NCBI RefSeq assembly: GCF_000463015.1
Contig: NC_022247.1
Coordinates: 1,798,001 to 1,862,000, forward strand
Length of the DNA: 64,000 nt
Direction of reading: 5' to 3'
Source: Variovorax paradoxus B4
GTDB lineage: Bacteria; Pseudomonadota; Gammaproteobacteria; Burkholderiales; Burkholderiaceae_C
This document shows, piece by piece, positions 20,352 through 31,108 of this stretch. Both the position numbers and the translations under genes were made by a program. The notes under the pieces were generated by a model. That model was not told where the DNA came from. It did not search any database and worked only from the letters and a program-made list of their open reading frames with translations. Numbering within the stretch: position 1 is the stretch's first letter; each line of letters starts with the position of its first letter.

Positions 20352-21608
20352 ATGAACTCACCAACCCAACTCCGCATCAATGGCGACCGTCTCTGGAACT
20401 CGCTGATGGAACTGGCGAAGCTCGGCGCCACCGAGAAGGGCGGCGTCTGCCGCATCGCGCTGACCGACCTCGACCGCCAGGGCCGCGATCTCTTCACCCG
20501 CTGGGCGCGCGAAGCCGGCTGCGAGGTGCGCGTCGACCGGATCGGCAATATCTTCGCGCGCCGCGCCGGCCGCGACGACACGCGGCCCGCGGTGGTCACC
20601 GGCAGCCACATCGACACCCAGCCCACGGGCGGCAAGTTCGACGGCAACTATGGCGTGCTGGCCGGGCTGGAAGTGCTCCGCAGCCTGAACGATGCGAACG
20701 TCGTCACCGAGGCACCGCTGGAAATTGCCGTCTGGACCAACGAGGAGGGCTCGCGCTTCGTGCCGGTGATGATGGGCTCGGGCGTGTTCGCCGATGCCTT
20801 CACGCTCGAGCATGCCCTCGCGCAGCGCGACAACGACGGCATCAGCGTGGCCGAGGCGCTGGCTTCCATCGGCTATGCGGGCACCGCACCGGCTTCGGCC
20901 GCGGCGTCGCCGGTGGGTGCGTATTTCGAGGCGCACATCGAGCAGGGGCCGGTGCTCGAGGCCAACGAGCGCGTGATCGGCGTGGTCGAGGGCGCGCTCG
21001 GCCAGCGCTGGTACGACGTGGTGGTGCAGGGCATGGAAGCGCATGCCGGCCCCACGCCCATGGAGCTGCGCAAGGATGCGCTGCTCGCGGCCTCCGAACT
21101 GGTGATCGAGGTCAACCGCATCGCGCTGGCCCATGCGCCGCATGCGCGCGGCACGGTCGGCTGGATCGACAGCTATCCGAATTCGCGCAACGTGATCCCG
21201 GGCCGCGTGAAGCTCAGCGTCGACCTGCGCGCGGCGGACGACGTGGTGCTGTCGGCCATGGACGCCGAGCTGAAGGAGACGGTGCAGCGCATCGCCGCCA
21301 AGGGCAAGGTCGAGGCCACGGTGGAGCAGGTCGTCTACTTTCCCCCGCAGCCCTTCACGCCCACGCTCGTGTCGGCCGTGCGCGAGGCCGCGCAGGCGCA
21401 GGGCATGACCTGGATGAACGTGATCAGCGGCGCGGGCCACGACGCGGTGTACCTTGCGCGCGTGTGCCCCACGGCGATGATCTTCGTGCCCTGTCTCGAT
21501 GGCATCAGCCACAACGAGATCGAGGATGCGCAGCCCGGCCACCTCGAGGCGGGCTGCAATGTGCTGCTGCAGGCAATGCTGCAGAGCGCGGGAGTGGCGT
21601 CGTCATGA
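20352..21608 (+). CDS. M20-family Zn-dependent hydrolase (N-carbamoyl-L-amino acid hydrolase / allantoate amidohydrolase type)
   Basis: This 418-residue cytoplasmic enzyme keeps the binuclear metal ligands of the carbamoylase branch of M20: His86 (GSHIDTQPTGG), Asp97 (FDGNYG), Glu131/Glu132 (WTNEEGSRF), His195 (FEAHIEQGP) and a late His in GAGHDAVYLAR. Such enzymes cut the ureido or amide bond of N-carbamoyl amino acids, allantoate or similar compounds. It sits between a Liv-type transporter and an M81 peptidase and overlaps the latter by four bases, so it probably acts on the imported compound. Confidence 0.88.
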   Translation: MNSPTQLRINGDRLWNSLMELAKLGATEKGGVCRIALTDLDRQGRDLFTRWAREAGCEVRVDRIGNIFARRAGRDDTRPAVVTGSHIDTQPTGGKFDGNYGVLAGLEVLRSLNDANVVTEAPLEIAVWTNEEGSRFVPVMMGSGVFADAFTLEHALAQRDNDGISVAEALASIGYAGTAPASAAASPVGAYFEAHIEQGPVLEANERVIGVVEGALGQRWYDVVVQGMEAHAGPTPMELRKDALLAASELVIEVNRIALAHAPHARGTVGWIDSYPNSRNVIPGRVKLSVDLRAADDVVLSAMDAELKETVQRIAAKGKVEATVEQVVYFPPQPFTPTLVSAVREAAQAQGMTWMNVISGAGHDAVYLARVCPTAMIFVPCLDGISHNEIEDAQPGHLEAGCNVLLQAMLQSAGVASS

Positions 21609-23077
21609 AGGTGCTGATTGCGCGGCTCAACCACGAGACCAACACCTTCTCGCCGGTGCCGACGCCGCTCGCGGCCTTCGGCCCCGACGGCCCTACGTTC
21701 GGAGAGCAGGCCTACAAGGACAACAAGGGCATGCGCACCGCGATGTCCGCCTTCATCGACCTGGCCGAGCAGGCCGGTGCAACGCTGGTCACGCCGGTGT
21801 CGGCCTCGGCCAATCCGAGCGGGCCGGTCGATGCGCAGGCCTACACCACGCTCACGCAGTGCATCGTCGATGCCGCGCCGGGCTGCGACGCCATCCTGCT
21901 CGACCTGCACGGCGCCATGGTGGCGCAGAACAGCGCCGACGGCGAAGGCGACCTGCTGCTGCGGCTGCGCGCCGCGGCGCCCGGCGTGCCCATCGGCGTG
22001 GCGCTCGACCTGCACGCCAACGTGACGCCGGCGATGGTCGGCAATGCCGACGTGATCGTCGGCTTCAAGACCTATCCGCACATCGACATGTACGAGACCG
22101 GCGAGCATGCCGGCCGCCTGCTGTTCGACCTGCTCGCAGGAAGCAGCAGGCCCGCGATGCGCTGGCACCCATTGCCCCTGATGGCGCACACGCTGCGCAG
22201 CGCCTCGTTCACCGGTGCGATGCAGCGGGCCATCGAGGCGGCGCGCGCCGCCGAAGCATCGGAATCGCTCGCGGTGTCGATCTTTGCCGGCTTCTCGCTG
22301 TCGGACATCGAGGCGCCCTGCATGAGCGTGGTGGTGGTCGATGCAGAAGCGCCCGAGCGCGCGCAGGCCACGGCCGACCGGATCGCCAGGCAGATGTGGG
22401 ACGAGCGCGAGGCGTTCATCTACCGCAGCGAGCCGCTGGCCGAGTCGATCGCGCGGGCCAAGGCCATCGCCGACGGCGCGACGCGTCCGGTGCTGCTGCT
22501 GGACCATGGCGACAATTGCATGTCGGGCGGCAGCTGCGACACCATGGACGTGCTGCAGGAGGCGCTGGCGCAGGGGCTCGACGGCATCGGCGTGGGCCCG
22601 CTGTGCGATCCGGCCGCGGTGGCCGAGCTGATCGCGGCGGGCGAGGGCGCCGAGGTGACGGTGGCGCTCGGCAACAAGGTGTCGCTCGAAGGCATAGGGC
22701 TGTCGAAGAAGCCCGTGACGCTGACCGGCACGGTGCGCACCGTCGGCAACGGCGAATATGTGATCACCGGCCCCACCTACACCGGCCAGCGCAGCAGCAT
22801 GGGCCGCACGGTGCTGTTCGACATCGGCGCCGCGCGCATCGTGGTGACCGAGCGCACGCAGGAGCCCTGGGACATCGGCGTCTTCGAATGCGCGGGGCTC
22901 GATCCGCGCAAGGAACGCTTCCTGCTGCTCAAGTCGCGCATGTACTGCCGGCCGGTGTTCGAGCCGATCTCCGCGGCGCTGGTCGAGTGCGACAGCCCGG
23001 GCGTGACCAGCTCGGACTACAGCCTGTTCCCGTTCTCCAAGGTGCGCAGGCCGGTCTTTCCGCTCGACATGGTCTGA
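21605..23077 (+). CDS. M81-family metallopeptidase (MlrC/microcystinase C-like)
   Basis: This 490-residue protein matches the M81 family over its length (MKVLIARLNHETNTFSPVPT at the start; DAILLDLHGAM; ALDLHANVTPAMV; TYPHIDMYETG; LLLDHGDNCMSGGSCDTMDV; a C-terminal domain ending at VFPLDMV). In the microcystin pathway MlrC cleaves linear peptide products, but most family members act on unknown substrates. Translation is coupled to the M20 hydrolase by an ATGA overlap. It is the last gene of the FCD-controlled operon; the dyad of the next operon begins seven bases later. Confidence 0.87.
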   Translation: MKVLIARLNHETNTFSPVPTPLAAFGPDGPTFGEQAYKDNKGMRTAMSAFIDLAEQAGATLVTPVSASANPSGPVDAQAYTTLTQCIVDAAPGCDAILLDLHGAMVAQNSADGEGDLLLRLRAAAPGVPIGVALDLHANVTPAMVGNADVIVGFKTYPHIDMYETGEHAGRLLFDLLAGSSRPAMRWHPLPLMAHTLRSASFTGAMQRAIEAARAAEASESLAVSIFAGFSLSDIEAPCMSVVVVDAEAPERAQATADRIARQMWDEREAFIYRSEPLAESIARAKAIADGATRPVLLLDHGDNCMSGGSCDTMDVLQEALAQGLDGIGVGPLCDPAAVAELIAAGEGAEVTVALGNKVSLEGIGLSKKPVTLTGTVRTVGNGEYVITGPTYTGQRSSMGRTVLFDIGAARIVVTERTQEPWDIGVFECAGLDPRKERFLLLKSRMYCRPVFEPISAALVECDSPGVTSSDYSLFPFSKVRRPVFPLDMV

Positions 23078-23083
23078 CCAGCT

Positions 23084-23137
23084 GGGGTGTGGTCTACCTA
23101 TGCAAAAAAATTGCATAGGTAATTGGAGGTACACCCC
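23084..23137. promoter_or_regulatory. Large nested dyad operator upstream of the tungstate transporter genes
   Basis: A perfect 11-base inverted repeat, TACCTATGCAA (23095-23105) and TTGCATAGGTA (23111-23121), encloses five A. An outer pair, GGGGTGT (23084-23090) and ACACCCC (23131-23137), has nearly the same centre. No T-run follows on either strand, so it is not a terminator. Size and symmetry suit a dimeric ModE-like metal-sensing repressor; the regulator at 11105 is a candidate. Confidence 0.6.
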
Positions 23138-23172
23138 GATACTGCGGCGCTTCCGACCATGAAGCCCACCGC

Positions 23173-23931
23173 GTGAACACCTTTGCCCAGAGCGCCGTCG
23201 CGGCCTGGCAGCTGCTCGTGTCCGGCGATCCGGTGCTGTTGGCCATCGTCGGCCGTTCGCTCGCGGTCAGCGCCAGTGCCTGCGTGCTGGCCTGCGGCCT
23301 GGGCCTGCTGCTGGGGGCCTGGCTGGGCGTGGCGCGCTTTCGCGGCCGCGCCGGCTTGCTCACGCTGCTGAATACCCTGCTGGCGCTGCCGTCGGTGGTG
23401 GTCGGGCTGGTGATCTATCTGCTGCTGTCGCGTTCCGGCCCGCTCGGCTTCCTGGGCTGGCTGTTTTCGTTCAAGGCCATGGTGCTGGCGCAGACGGTGC
23501 TGGTGCTGCCGGTGGTGACGGCGCTCACGCGCCAGGCCATCGAGGATGCCGAGCGTGCGCATGGCGAGCAGCTGAGCTCGCTCGGCGCCAGGCCGCTGGT
23601 GCGGGCGCTGCTCCTGGTGTGGGACGAGCGCTACGCGCTGCTCACGGTGCTGATCGCGGCGTTCGGCCGCGCGGTATCGGAAGTGGGCGCGGTGATGGTG
23701 GTGGGCGGCAACATCGACGGCTTCACGCGCGTGATGACCACGGCCATCGCACTCGAAACCAGCAAGGGCGACCTGCCGCTGGCACTGGCCCTGGGCATCG
23801 TGCTGCTGGGCGTGGTGCTGGTGCTCAACCTCGCGATTGCCGCCGTGCGGGGCTGGCGCGAGCGGGTCGACGGCGGGGGCGGCGAAGGCGGCGGCATGGC
23901 GGCCTGGTGGCGGCCGGAGGCGCGCCCGTGA
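23173..23931 (+). CDS. tupB: Tungstate ABC transporter permease
   Basis: This 252-residue inner-membrane protein has about five hydrophobic segments and the permease loop EEA-like region GEQLSSLGARPLVRALLLVW. Conserved TupB features are PSVVVGLVIYLLLSRSGPLG and RAVSEVGAVMVVGGNIDGFT. It pairs with TupC to import tungstate bound by TupA. The start is GTG; a five-codon reading frame (MKPTA) at 23159-23176 ends within this GTGA and might couple translation. The Gly-rich cytoplasmic tail overlaps the tupC start by four bases. Confidence 0.88.
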   Translation: MNTFAQSAVAAWQLLVSGDPVLLAIVGRSLAVSASACVLACGLGLLLGAWLGVARFRGRAGLLTLLNTLLALPSVVVGLVIYLLLSRSGPLGFLGWLFSFKAMVLAQTVLVLPVVTALTRQAIEDAERAHGEQLSSLGARPLVRALLLVWDERYALLTVLIAAFGRAVSEVGAVMVVGGNIDGFTRVMTTAIALETSKGDLPLALALGIVLLGVVLVLNLAIAAVRGWRERVDGGGGEGGGMAAWWRPEARP

Positions 23932-24647
23932 ACGAACGCGCGCAGCTCGCGAGCGTGGACGCCACCGTCTTCGCGCTCCATGGCGTCGACGTTCGCCTGG
24001 GGCGCGTGGCGGCGCTGCAGGGCGCGACCCTGACCATCACGGCCGGCGAGCGCGTGGCCCTCATCGGCGCCAACGGCAGCGGCAAGACCACGCTGCTGCG
24101 GCTGCTGCACGGCCTGGTCCCGCATGCGGCGGGAAGCTTCACCAGCGCCGCGCCGCGCCGCCACCAGGCCATGCTGTTCCAGCGCCCGCACATGCTGCGC
24201 GCCTCGGTGGTGGTCAACGTGGCGGTGGCGCTGTGGCTGCGCGGCATGCGCTGGCGCGATGCCCGCCGCGCCGCCATTCCGGCGCTGGCGCGCGTGGGCC
24301 TGGAAGACCTGGCCGACCGCAACGCCCGCGCCCTGTCGGGCGGCCAGCAGCAGCGGGTGGCGCTGGCGCGCGCCTGGGCGCTGCATCCGGCGGTGCTGCT
24401 GCTCGACGAGCCCACGGCCAGCCTCGACCCGACCGCCAAGCGCGAGGTCGAGACGCTCATCGCCGAAGCCGCCGTCGGCCGCACGCTGGTGTTCGCGAGC
24501 CACAACCTCGGGCAGGTCAAGCGGCTGGCCAGCCGCGTGGTCTACCTCGAGCACGGCCGTGTGCTGGCCGATCTGCCCGTCCACGATTTCTTCCATGGGC
24601 CCCTGCCGGAAGAGGCCCGCCTGTTCGTCAAAGGAGAGTTGGCATGA
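23928..24647 (+). CDS. tupC: Tungstate ABC transporter ATPase
   Basis: This 239-residue ATPase starts at GTG, overlapping tupB by four bases. Walker A is GANGSGKT at 47-54, the signature is LSGGQQQRVALARA, Walker B is VLLLDEPTASLD and the switch His is in VFASHNLGQVK. It energises tungstate uptake with TupB. Its stop overlaps the tupA start (ATGA). Alone it could be any ABC ATPase; the tupA neighbour gives the assignment. Confidence 0.88.
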   Translation: MNERAQLASVDATVFALHGVDVRLGRVAALQGATLTITAGERVALIGANGSGKTTLLRLLHGLVPHAAGSFTSAAPRRHQAMLFQRPHMLRASVVVNVAVALWLRGMRWRDARRAAIPALARVGLEDLADRNARALSGGQQQRVALARAWALHPAVLLLDEPTASLDPTAKREVETLIAEAAVGRTLVFASHNLGQVKRLASRVVYLEHGRVLADLPVHDFFHGPLPEEARLFVKGELA

Positions 24648-25504
24648 ATCCGTTCCTCAAGCAGCACCGCGCAAGCGCGGGCATCCGCGCCTCGCTGGCC
24701 GTTGCGGTCTTCTTCGTGGCGGCCGGCGCCGCGCGCGCCGAGACCATCACCATGGCCTCGACCACGTCCACCGAGCAGTCGGGCCTGTTCTCGCACCTGC
24801 TGCCGGCTTTCAAGAAAGCGAGCGACATCGACGTCAAGGTGGTGGCGGTGGGCACCGGCCAGGCCATCGACATGGCCAAGCGCGGCGACGCCGACGTGCT
24901 GTTCGTGCACGACACCGCGGCCGAGGAGAAGTTCGTGGCCGAGGGCTTCAGCGCCAGGCGCTATCCGGTGATGTACAACGACTTCGTGCTGGTGGGCCCG
25001 CAGGCCGACCCGGTTGCCACGAAGGGCGGCGACATCGTCGCCGCGCTGAAGAAGATCGCGGCCGCCAATGCGCCTTTCGTGTCGCGCGGCGACAAGAGCG
25101 GCACCGACGCGGCCGAGCGCCGCCTCTGGACGCAGACCGGCGTGGCCGAGGCGGGGCAGCCGGTGCCCGACGAGCGCAAGGGCACGGGCTACAAGGAGTG
25201 CGGCTGCGGCATGGGGCCGGCGCTGAACATCGCGGCCTCGTCCGGCGCCTATGTGCTGGCCGACCGCGGCACCTGGCTCAGCTTCAAGAACCGCGCCGGG
25301 CTGGCGGTGCTGGTCGAGGGCGACAAGCGGCTGTTCAACCAATATGGCGTGATGGTGGTGAGCCCGGCGAAATTCCCCTCGCTCAACAGCCGGGGCGCGC
25401 AGAAGTTCGTCGACTGGGTGATCTCGCCGGCCGGGCAGCAGACCATTGCCGCCTACAAGATCGGCGGCGAGCAGCTGTTCTTTCCCAACGCACGGTCGAA
25501 CTGA
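24644..25504 (+). CDS. tupA: Tungstate ABC transporter substrate-binding protein
   Basis: This 286-residue periplasmic protein has a signal peptide (hydrophobic core ending ARAE). It then shows the TupA oxyanion motif TTSTEQSGLFSHLLPAF at about 43-59, with the Thr-Thr-Ser-Thr cluster that cradles the anion. Further TupA signatures are DADVLFVHDTAAEEKFV, YNDFVLVGP and RGDKSGTDAAERRLW. It is specific for tungstate in characterised members, though molybdate binding cannot be excluded. Encoded third in a B-C-A order after the dyad operator, so metal-dependent repression is likely. Confidence 0.9.
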   Translation: MNPFLKQHRASAGIRASLAVAVFFVAAGAARAETITMASTTSTEQSGLFSHLLPAFKKASDIDVKVVAVGTGQAIDMAKRGDADVLFVHDTAAEEKFVAEGFSARRYPVMYNDFVLVGPQADPVATKGGDIVAALKKIAAANAPFVSRGDKSGTDAAERRLWTQTGVAEAGQPVPDERKGTGYKECGCGMGPALNIAASSGAYVLADRGTWLSFKNRAGLAVLVEGDKRLFNQYGVMVVSPAKFPSLNSRGAQKFVDWVISPAGQQTIAAYKIGGEQLFFPNARSN

Positions 25505-25531
25505 GCGGCGCATGCCGCCGCGCATCGTTGC

Positions 25532-25548
25532 ATGACCTGCGAGGTCAT
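25532..25548. promoter_or_regulatory. Perfect palindrome between tupA and the NTF2-like gene
   Basis: ATGACCT-GCG-AGGTCAT is a 7-base inverted repeat with a 3-base centre, 80 bases before the NTF2-like start and 28 after tupA. A short GC hairpin (CCCGC, loop of six, GCGGG) lies at 25585-25600. Either may be an operator or a weak stop signal; no T-run follows. Confidence 0.3.
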
Positions 25549-25627
25549 CGACGCCGCGCGTGCCCGGCGCGACCATTCCTTCACCCCGCGATGTTGCGGG
25601 TCGAACCCTCGAAAGGAAATGGTCATC

Positions 25628-26005
25628 ATGAACACCGCCGCACACGACGCCGCCGCCATTGCCCAACGCTACATCGCGGCCTGGAACGAAACCGATGCCG
25701 CGCGCCGCGCCGAGCTGATCGCGGCCGCCTGGACGGCCGATGCGCACTACGTGGACCCGCTGGCGCAGGCCAGCGGCCGCGAGCAGATCGGCGCGCTGAT
25801 CGGTGCCGTGCACCAGCGCTATCCGGGTTTCCGCTTCAACCTGTTCGGCAAGCCCGAGGCGCATGGCGACAACCTGCGCTTCTCGTGGACCCTGGGCCCG
25901 AGCGGCGCCGAAGACCTGATCCAGGGAACCGACTTCGCCCGGCTCGACGCGGGCAAGCTGCAGTCGGTGACCGGTTTCCTGGACAAGGTGCCGGTCGGAG
26001 CATGA
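25628..26005 (+). CDS. NTF2-like / SnoaL-fold small protein
   Basis: This 125-residue cytoplasmic protein has the cone-shaped NTF2 fold pattern: an N-terminal helix (IAQRYIAAWNETDAARRAEL), then a strand-rich half (WTADAHYVDPLAQASGREQI; YPGFRFNLFGKPEAHGDNLR). Such folds serve as isomerases, dehydratases or binding proteins; no catalytic set could be assigned. An AAGGAAA at 25613-25619 supports this start. It lies after tupA and ends seven bases from the convergent regulator gene, so it may be an independent gene. Confidence 0.75.
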   Translation: MNTAAHDAAAIAQRYIAAWNETDAARRAELIAAAWTADAHYVDPLAQASGREQIGALIGAVHQRYPGFRFNLFGKPEAHGDNLRFSWTLGPSGAEDLIQGTDFARLDAGKLQSVTGFLDKVPVGA

Positions 26006-26012
26006 ACACGCT

Positions 26013-27149
26013 TCAGTCCGCGGATCCCGAGGCGCGCCCGCGCCACAGCTTGCGGTAGACCGTGGCGCGGCTGATGCCGAGGGTGCGGGCGGCTTCGGCC
26101 ACGTTGCCGCGGGCGTCGGCCACGGCCTTGCGGATCAGCGCGGTTTCGACGTCGCGCAGCCGCGGCCGGGCTTCGGGCACCGCGCCCGGCGAGCCCTTGC
26201 CGCCGCGCTGGGGCCGGACCTGCACGCGCAGGCCCGACCAGAGCGGCACCTCGAGCACGGCATCGCCGCGGCGGGCCGCATCGAACAGCATCTCCAGCGG
26301 CAGCGCGAACAGGTCGTTGCAGTGCAGCGCATGCTGGCTGCGCGCCAGCGGCTGGTGCAGCATCTGCCGCGCCGCGGCGTTCGCGCCTGTCACGGTGCCG
26401 CCGGCGTCGACGCACAGCAGCCCGTCGGTGGCTTCGCCGCGCGGGCAGCCCGGCCACGAGAGATGCAGCCGCAGCTCGCAGGGCTCGTTCAGCACCAGCA
26501 TGTTCTCGATGCTGCGCGCCGAAAGCGTGGCCAGGTGCCGCAGCTCCGGCCGCTCCACCGCCTGCACGCCGGTCAGGTCGAGCATGCCGATGCAGTCGCC
26601 CTGGGGGCCGAAGAGCGGCGCGCCGGCGCAGCTGTAGACGCTGGTGTCCTCGAAGAAGTGTTCGCCGCGGTGCAGCCACACCGATTCCTGCTCGGCCAGT
26701 GCGGTGCTGATGGCGCTGGTGCCGACCGCGCGCTCCGACAGGTCGACGCCGACGCGGGCGATGTTGCGGGCGTCGCGGCTGGCGGTGTCGGTGCCGTCGG
26801 GCAGCGGGCCCACATCGACCACGATGCCCTCGGCATCGGTCAGGACGGCGAAATAGCGCGTGTCGGCAATGGCGCGGGACAGCCGCTCGATCACCGGCCT
26901 GGCCGCCAAGATCAGCGCGCGGTTGCGCTCGGCCACGTCGCGCACGGCCGACTTGCCCACCGGTTCGAAGCTGACCCGCTGCTGCGGCTGCCGCCCCGCT
27001 TCCATGCAGCGCTCCCAGGAACGCAGGATCCATGGCTCGACGCGCGCGGTGCCCCGCGAGCGGGAGGCGTCGCCATGGATCAGCTCCCGGCGGGCCTGCG
27101 CAATGGCGACGGAACGCTCGGGGAGGGGCAGGACGATGGAGGCGGACAT
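26013..27149 (-). CDS. AcoR-like regulator with GAF and Fis-type helix-turn-helix domains but no AAA+ domain
   Basis: This 378-residue protein starts like AcoR-family activators (VEPWILRSWERCMEAGRQPQ). A GAF-type sensor follows (SERAVGTSAISTALAEQESV; HFFEDTSVYSCAGAPLFGPQ), then a PAS-like stretch at about 240-310 (LLCVDAGGTVTGANAAARQM). It ends with a Fis-type helix-turn-helix (NVAEAARTLGISRATVYRKL). The sigma-54-contacting AAA+ ATPase domain with GAFTGA is absent, not disrupted. It is divergent from the cox-type operon and probably regulates it by DNA binding alone. Confidence 0.82.
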   Translation of the reverse strand: MSASIVLPLPERSVAIAQARRELIHGDASRSRGTARVEPWILRSWERCMEAGRQPQQRVSFEPVGKSAVRDVAERNRALILAARPVIERLSRAIADTRYFAVLTDAEGIVVDVGPLPDGTDTASRDARNIARVGVDLSERAVGTSAISTALAEQESVWLHRGEHFFEDTSVYSCAGAPLFGPQGDCIGMLDLTGVQAVERPELRHLATLSARSIENMLVLNEPCELRLHLSWPGCPRGEATDGLLCVDAGGTVTGANAAARQMLHQPLARSQHALHCNDLFALPLEMLFDAARRGDAVLEVPLWSGLRVQVRPQRGGKGSPGAVPEARPRLRDVETALIRKAVADARGNVAEAARTLGISRATVYRKLWRGRASGSAD

Positions 27150-27181
27150 CGGGTCGGGTCGCTCGGGTGGGGCGTCTTTTT

Positions 27182-27209
27182 TGAAACTTGCCGGGCCGCA
27201 AGTTGTTTC
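27182..27209. promoter_or_regulatory. Imperfect dyad in the regulator/cox intergenic region
   Basis: TGAAACTTG and CAAGTTGTTTCA form an inverted repeat, with a two-base bulge, around CCGGGCCG. It is the only strong dyad in the 180-base divergent gap, so it may be the operator of the AcoR-like regulator. Confidence 0.4.
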
Positions 27210-27239
27210 ATTTTGAGAATTTCGTACGCACCGCGCAAG

Positions 27240-27255
27240 CGGCGAGGGTTTTGCC
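27240..27255 (+). promoter_or_regulatory. Possible sigma-54 (-24/-12) promoter of the cox-type operon
   Basis: The spacing GG-N10-GC is met by GGCGAGGGTTTTGC, with GGC and TTGC matching the -24 and -12 cores but the inner CAC of TGGCAC not matching. The 76-base distance to the coxS start is plausible. The neighbouring regulator lacks the AAA+ domain needed for sigma-54, so this is tentative. Confidence 0.22.
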
Positions 27256-27329
27256 TAGGATAGTGCACCGGGCCGGCATCCAAGATGCCTTTTGCTGAAC
27301 CAGCCATCACCTTCAACGGAGACAGCCAA

Positions 27330-27827
<498 letters not shown>

Positions 27828-27840
27828 AGGGAGCAACATC

Positions 27841-30225
<2,385 letters not shown>

Positions 30226-30246
30226 AACAACGAAGGAACCCACACC

Positions 30247-31038
30247 ATGTACGCCTTCACACTCGAACGACCGGCCACCGTGGCCGATGCCGTCAAGCTC
30301 GTTGCCGCCGGCGCCAAGCCGCTGGCCGGCGGCCAGACGCTGCTCGCCTCCATGAAGCTCAGGCTCTCGGCGCCCGAGCAGCTCGTGGACCTGGGCGACA
30401 TCAAGGAGCTCACCGGCATCAAGAAAGATGGCAACACGATCACCATCGGCGCGATGTCGCGCCACCTCGACGTGGCCAACAACGCCGACGTGAAAGCCGC
30501 CTTCCCGGCGCTGGCCGACCTGGCCTCGCGCATCGGCGACCGGCAGGTGCGCGCGATGGGCACCATCGGCGGCTCGGTGGCCAACAACGACCCTGCCGCC
30601 TGCTATCCCAGCGCGGTGCTGGGTTCCGGTGCCACGGTCATCACCTCGAAGCGCGAGATCGCTGCGGACGATTTCTTCCTCGGGCTGTTCACCACGGCGC
30701 TGGAAGAAGACGAGCTGATCACCGCGATCCGCTTTCCGATCCCGAAGCGCGCCGTGTACGAGAAGCTGCGCCAGAAGGCATCGAACTTCCCGCTCGTCGG
30801 CGTGTTCCTCACGCAGTCCGACAGCGGCGTGCGGGTGGCCGTGACCGGCGCGGGCAACGGGGTGTTCCGCCACGCGGGGCTCGAAGATGCGCTCAACAAG
30901 AGCTTCACCGCGGCAGCTGCCGCGGCCGTGAAGATCGATGCGAGCGACCTCAACAGCGACCTGCACGCATCGGCGGCCTATCGCGCCAACCTGATCAGCG
31001 TGCTCACGCAGCGCGCCGTCACCAGGGCGCTGGGCTGA
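30247..31038 (+). CDS. coxM: Molybdenum hydroxylase FAD-binding medium subunit (CoxM-like)
   Basis: This 263-residue subunit carries the two FAD signatures AGGQTLLASMKLRL at about 26-39 and MGTIGGSVANNDPAA near 100-114. A CO-dehydrogenase flavoprotein C-terminal domain follows. It takes electrons from the iron-sulfur subunit to FAD. The 21-base gap after coxL has a GAAGGA ribosome site. A 70-base gap then leads to coxD without a visible terminator. Confidence 0.92.
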   Translation: MYAFTLERPATVADAVKLVAAGAKPLAGGQTLLASMKLRLSAPEQLVDLGDIKELTGIKKDGNTITIGAMSRHLDVANNADVKAAFPALADLASRIGDRQVRAMGTIGGSVANNDPAACYPSAVLGSGATVITSKREIAADDFFLGLFTTALEEDELITAIRFPIPKRAVYEKLRQKASNFPLVGVFLTQSDSGVRVAVTGAGNGVFRHAGLEDALNKSFTAAAAAAVKIDASDLNSDLHASAAYRANLISVLTQRAVTRALG

Positions 31039-31108
31039 ACGAGACAGCGCCACCACCGCTCGCAGGCCGGAAGGCGCGACACCCCCGCGTCTTCCGCTAC
31101 GCTTCGCC

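Noticed and set aside
23095..23121. The strong hairpin after the M81 gene read as a terminator
   Set aside because: No T-run follows on either strand and the spacer is five A; the outer second dyad and its place before tupB fit an operator better.
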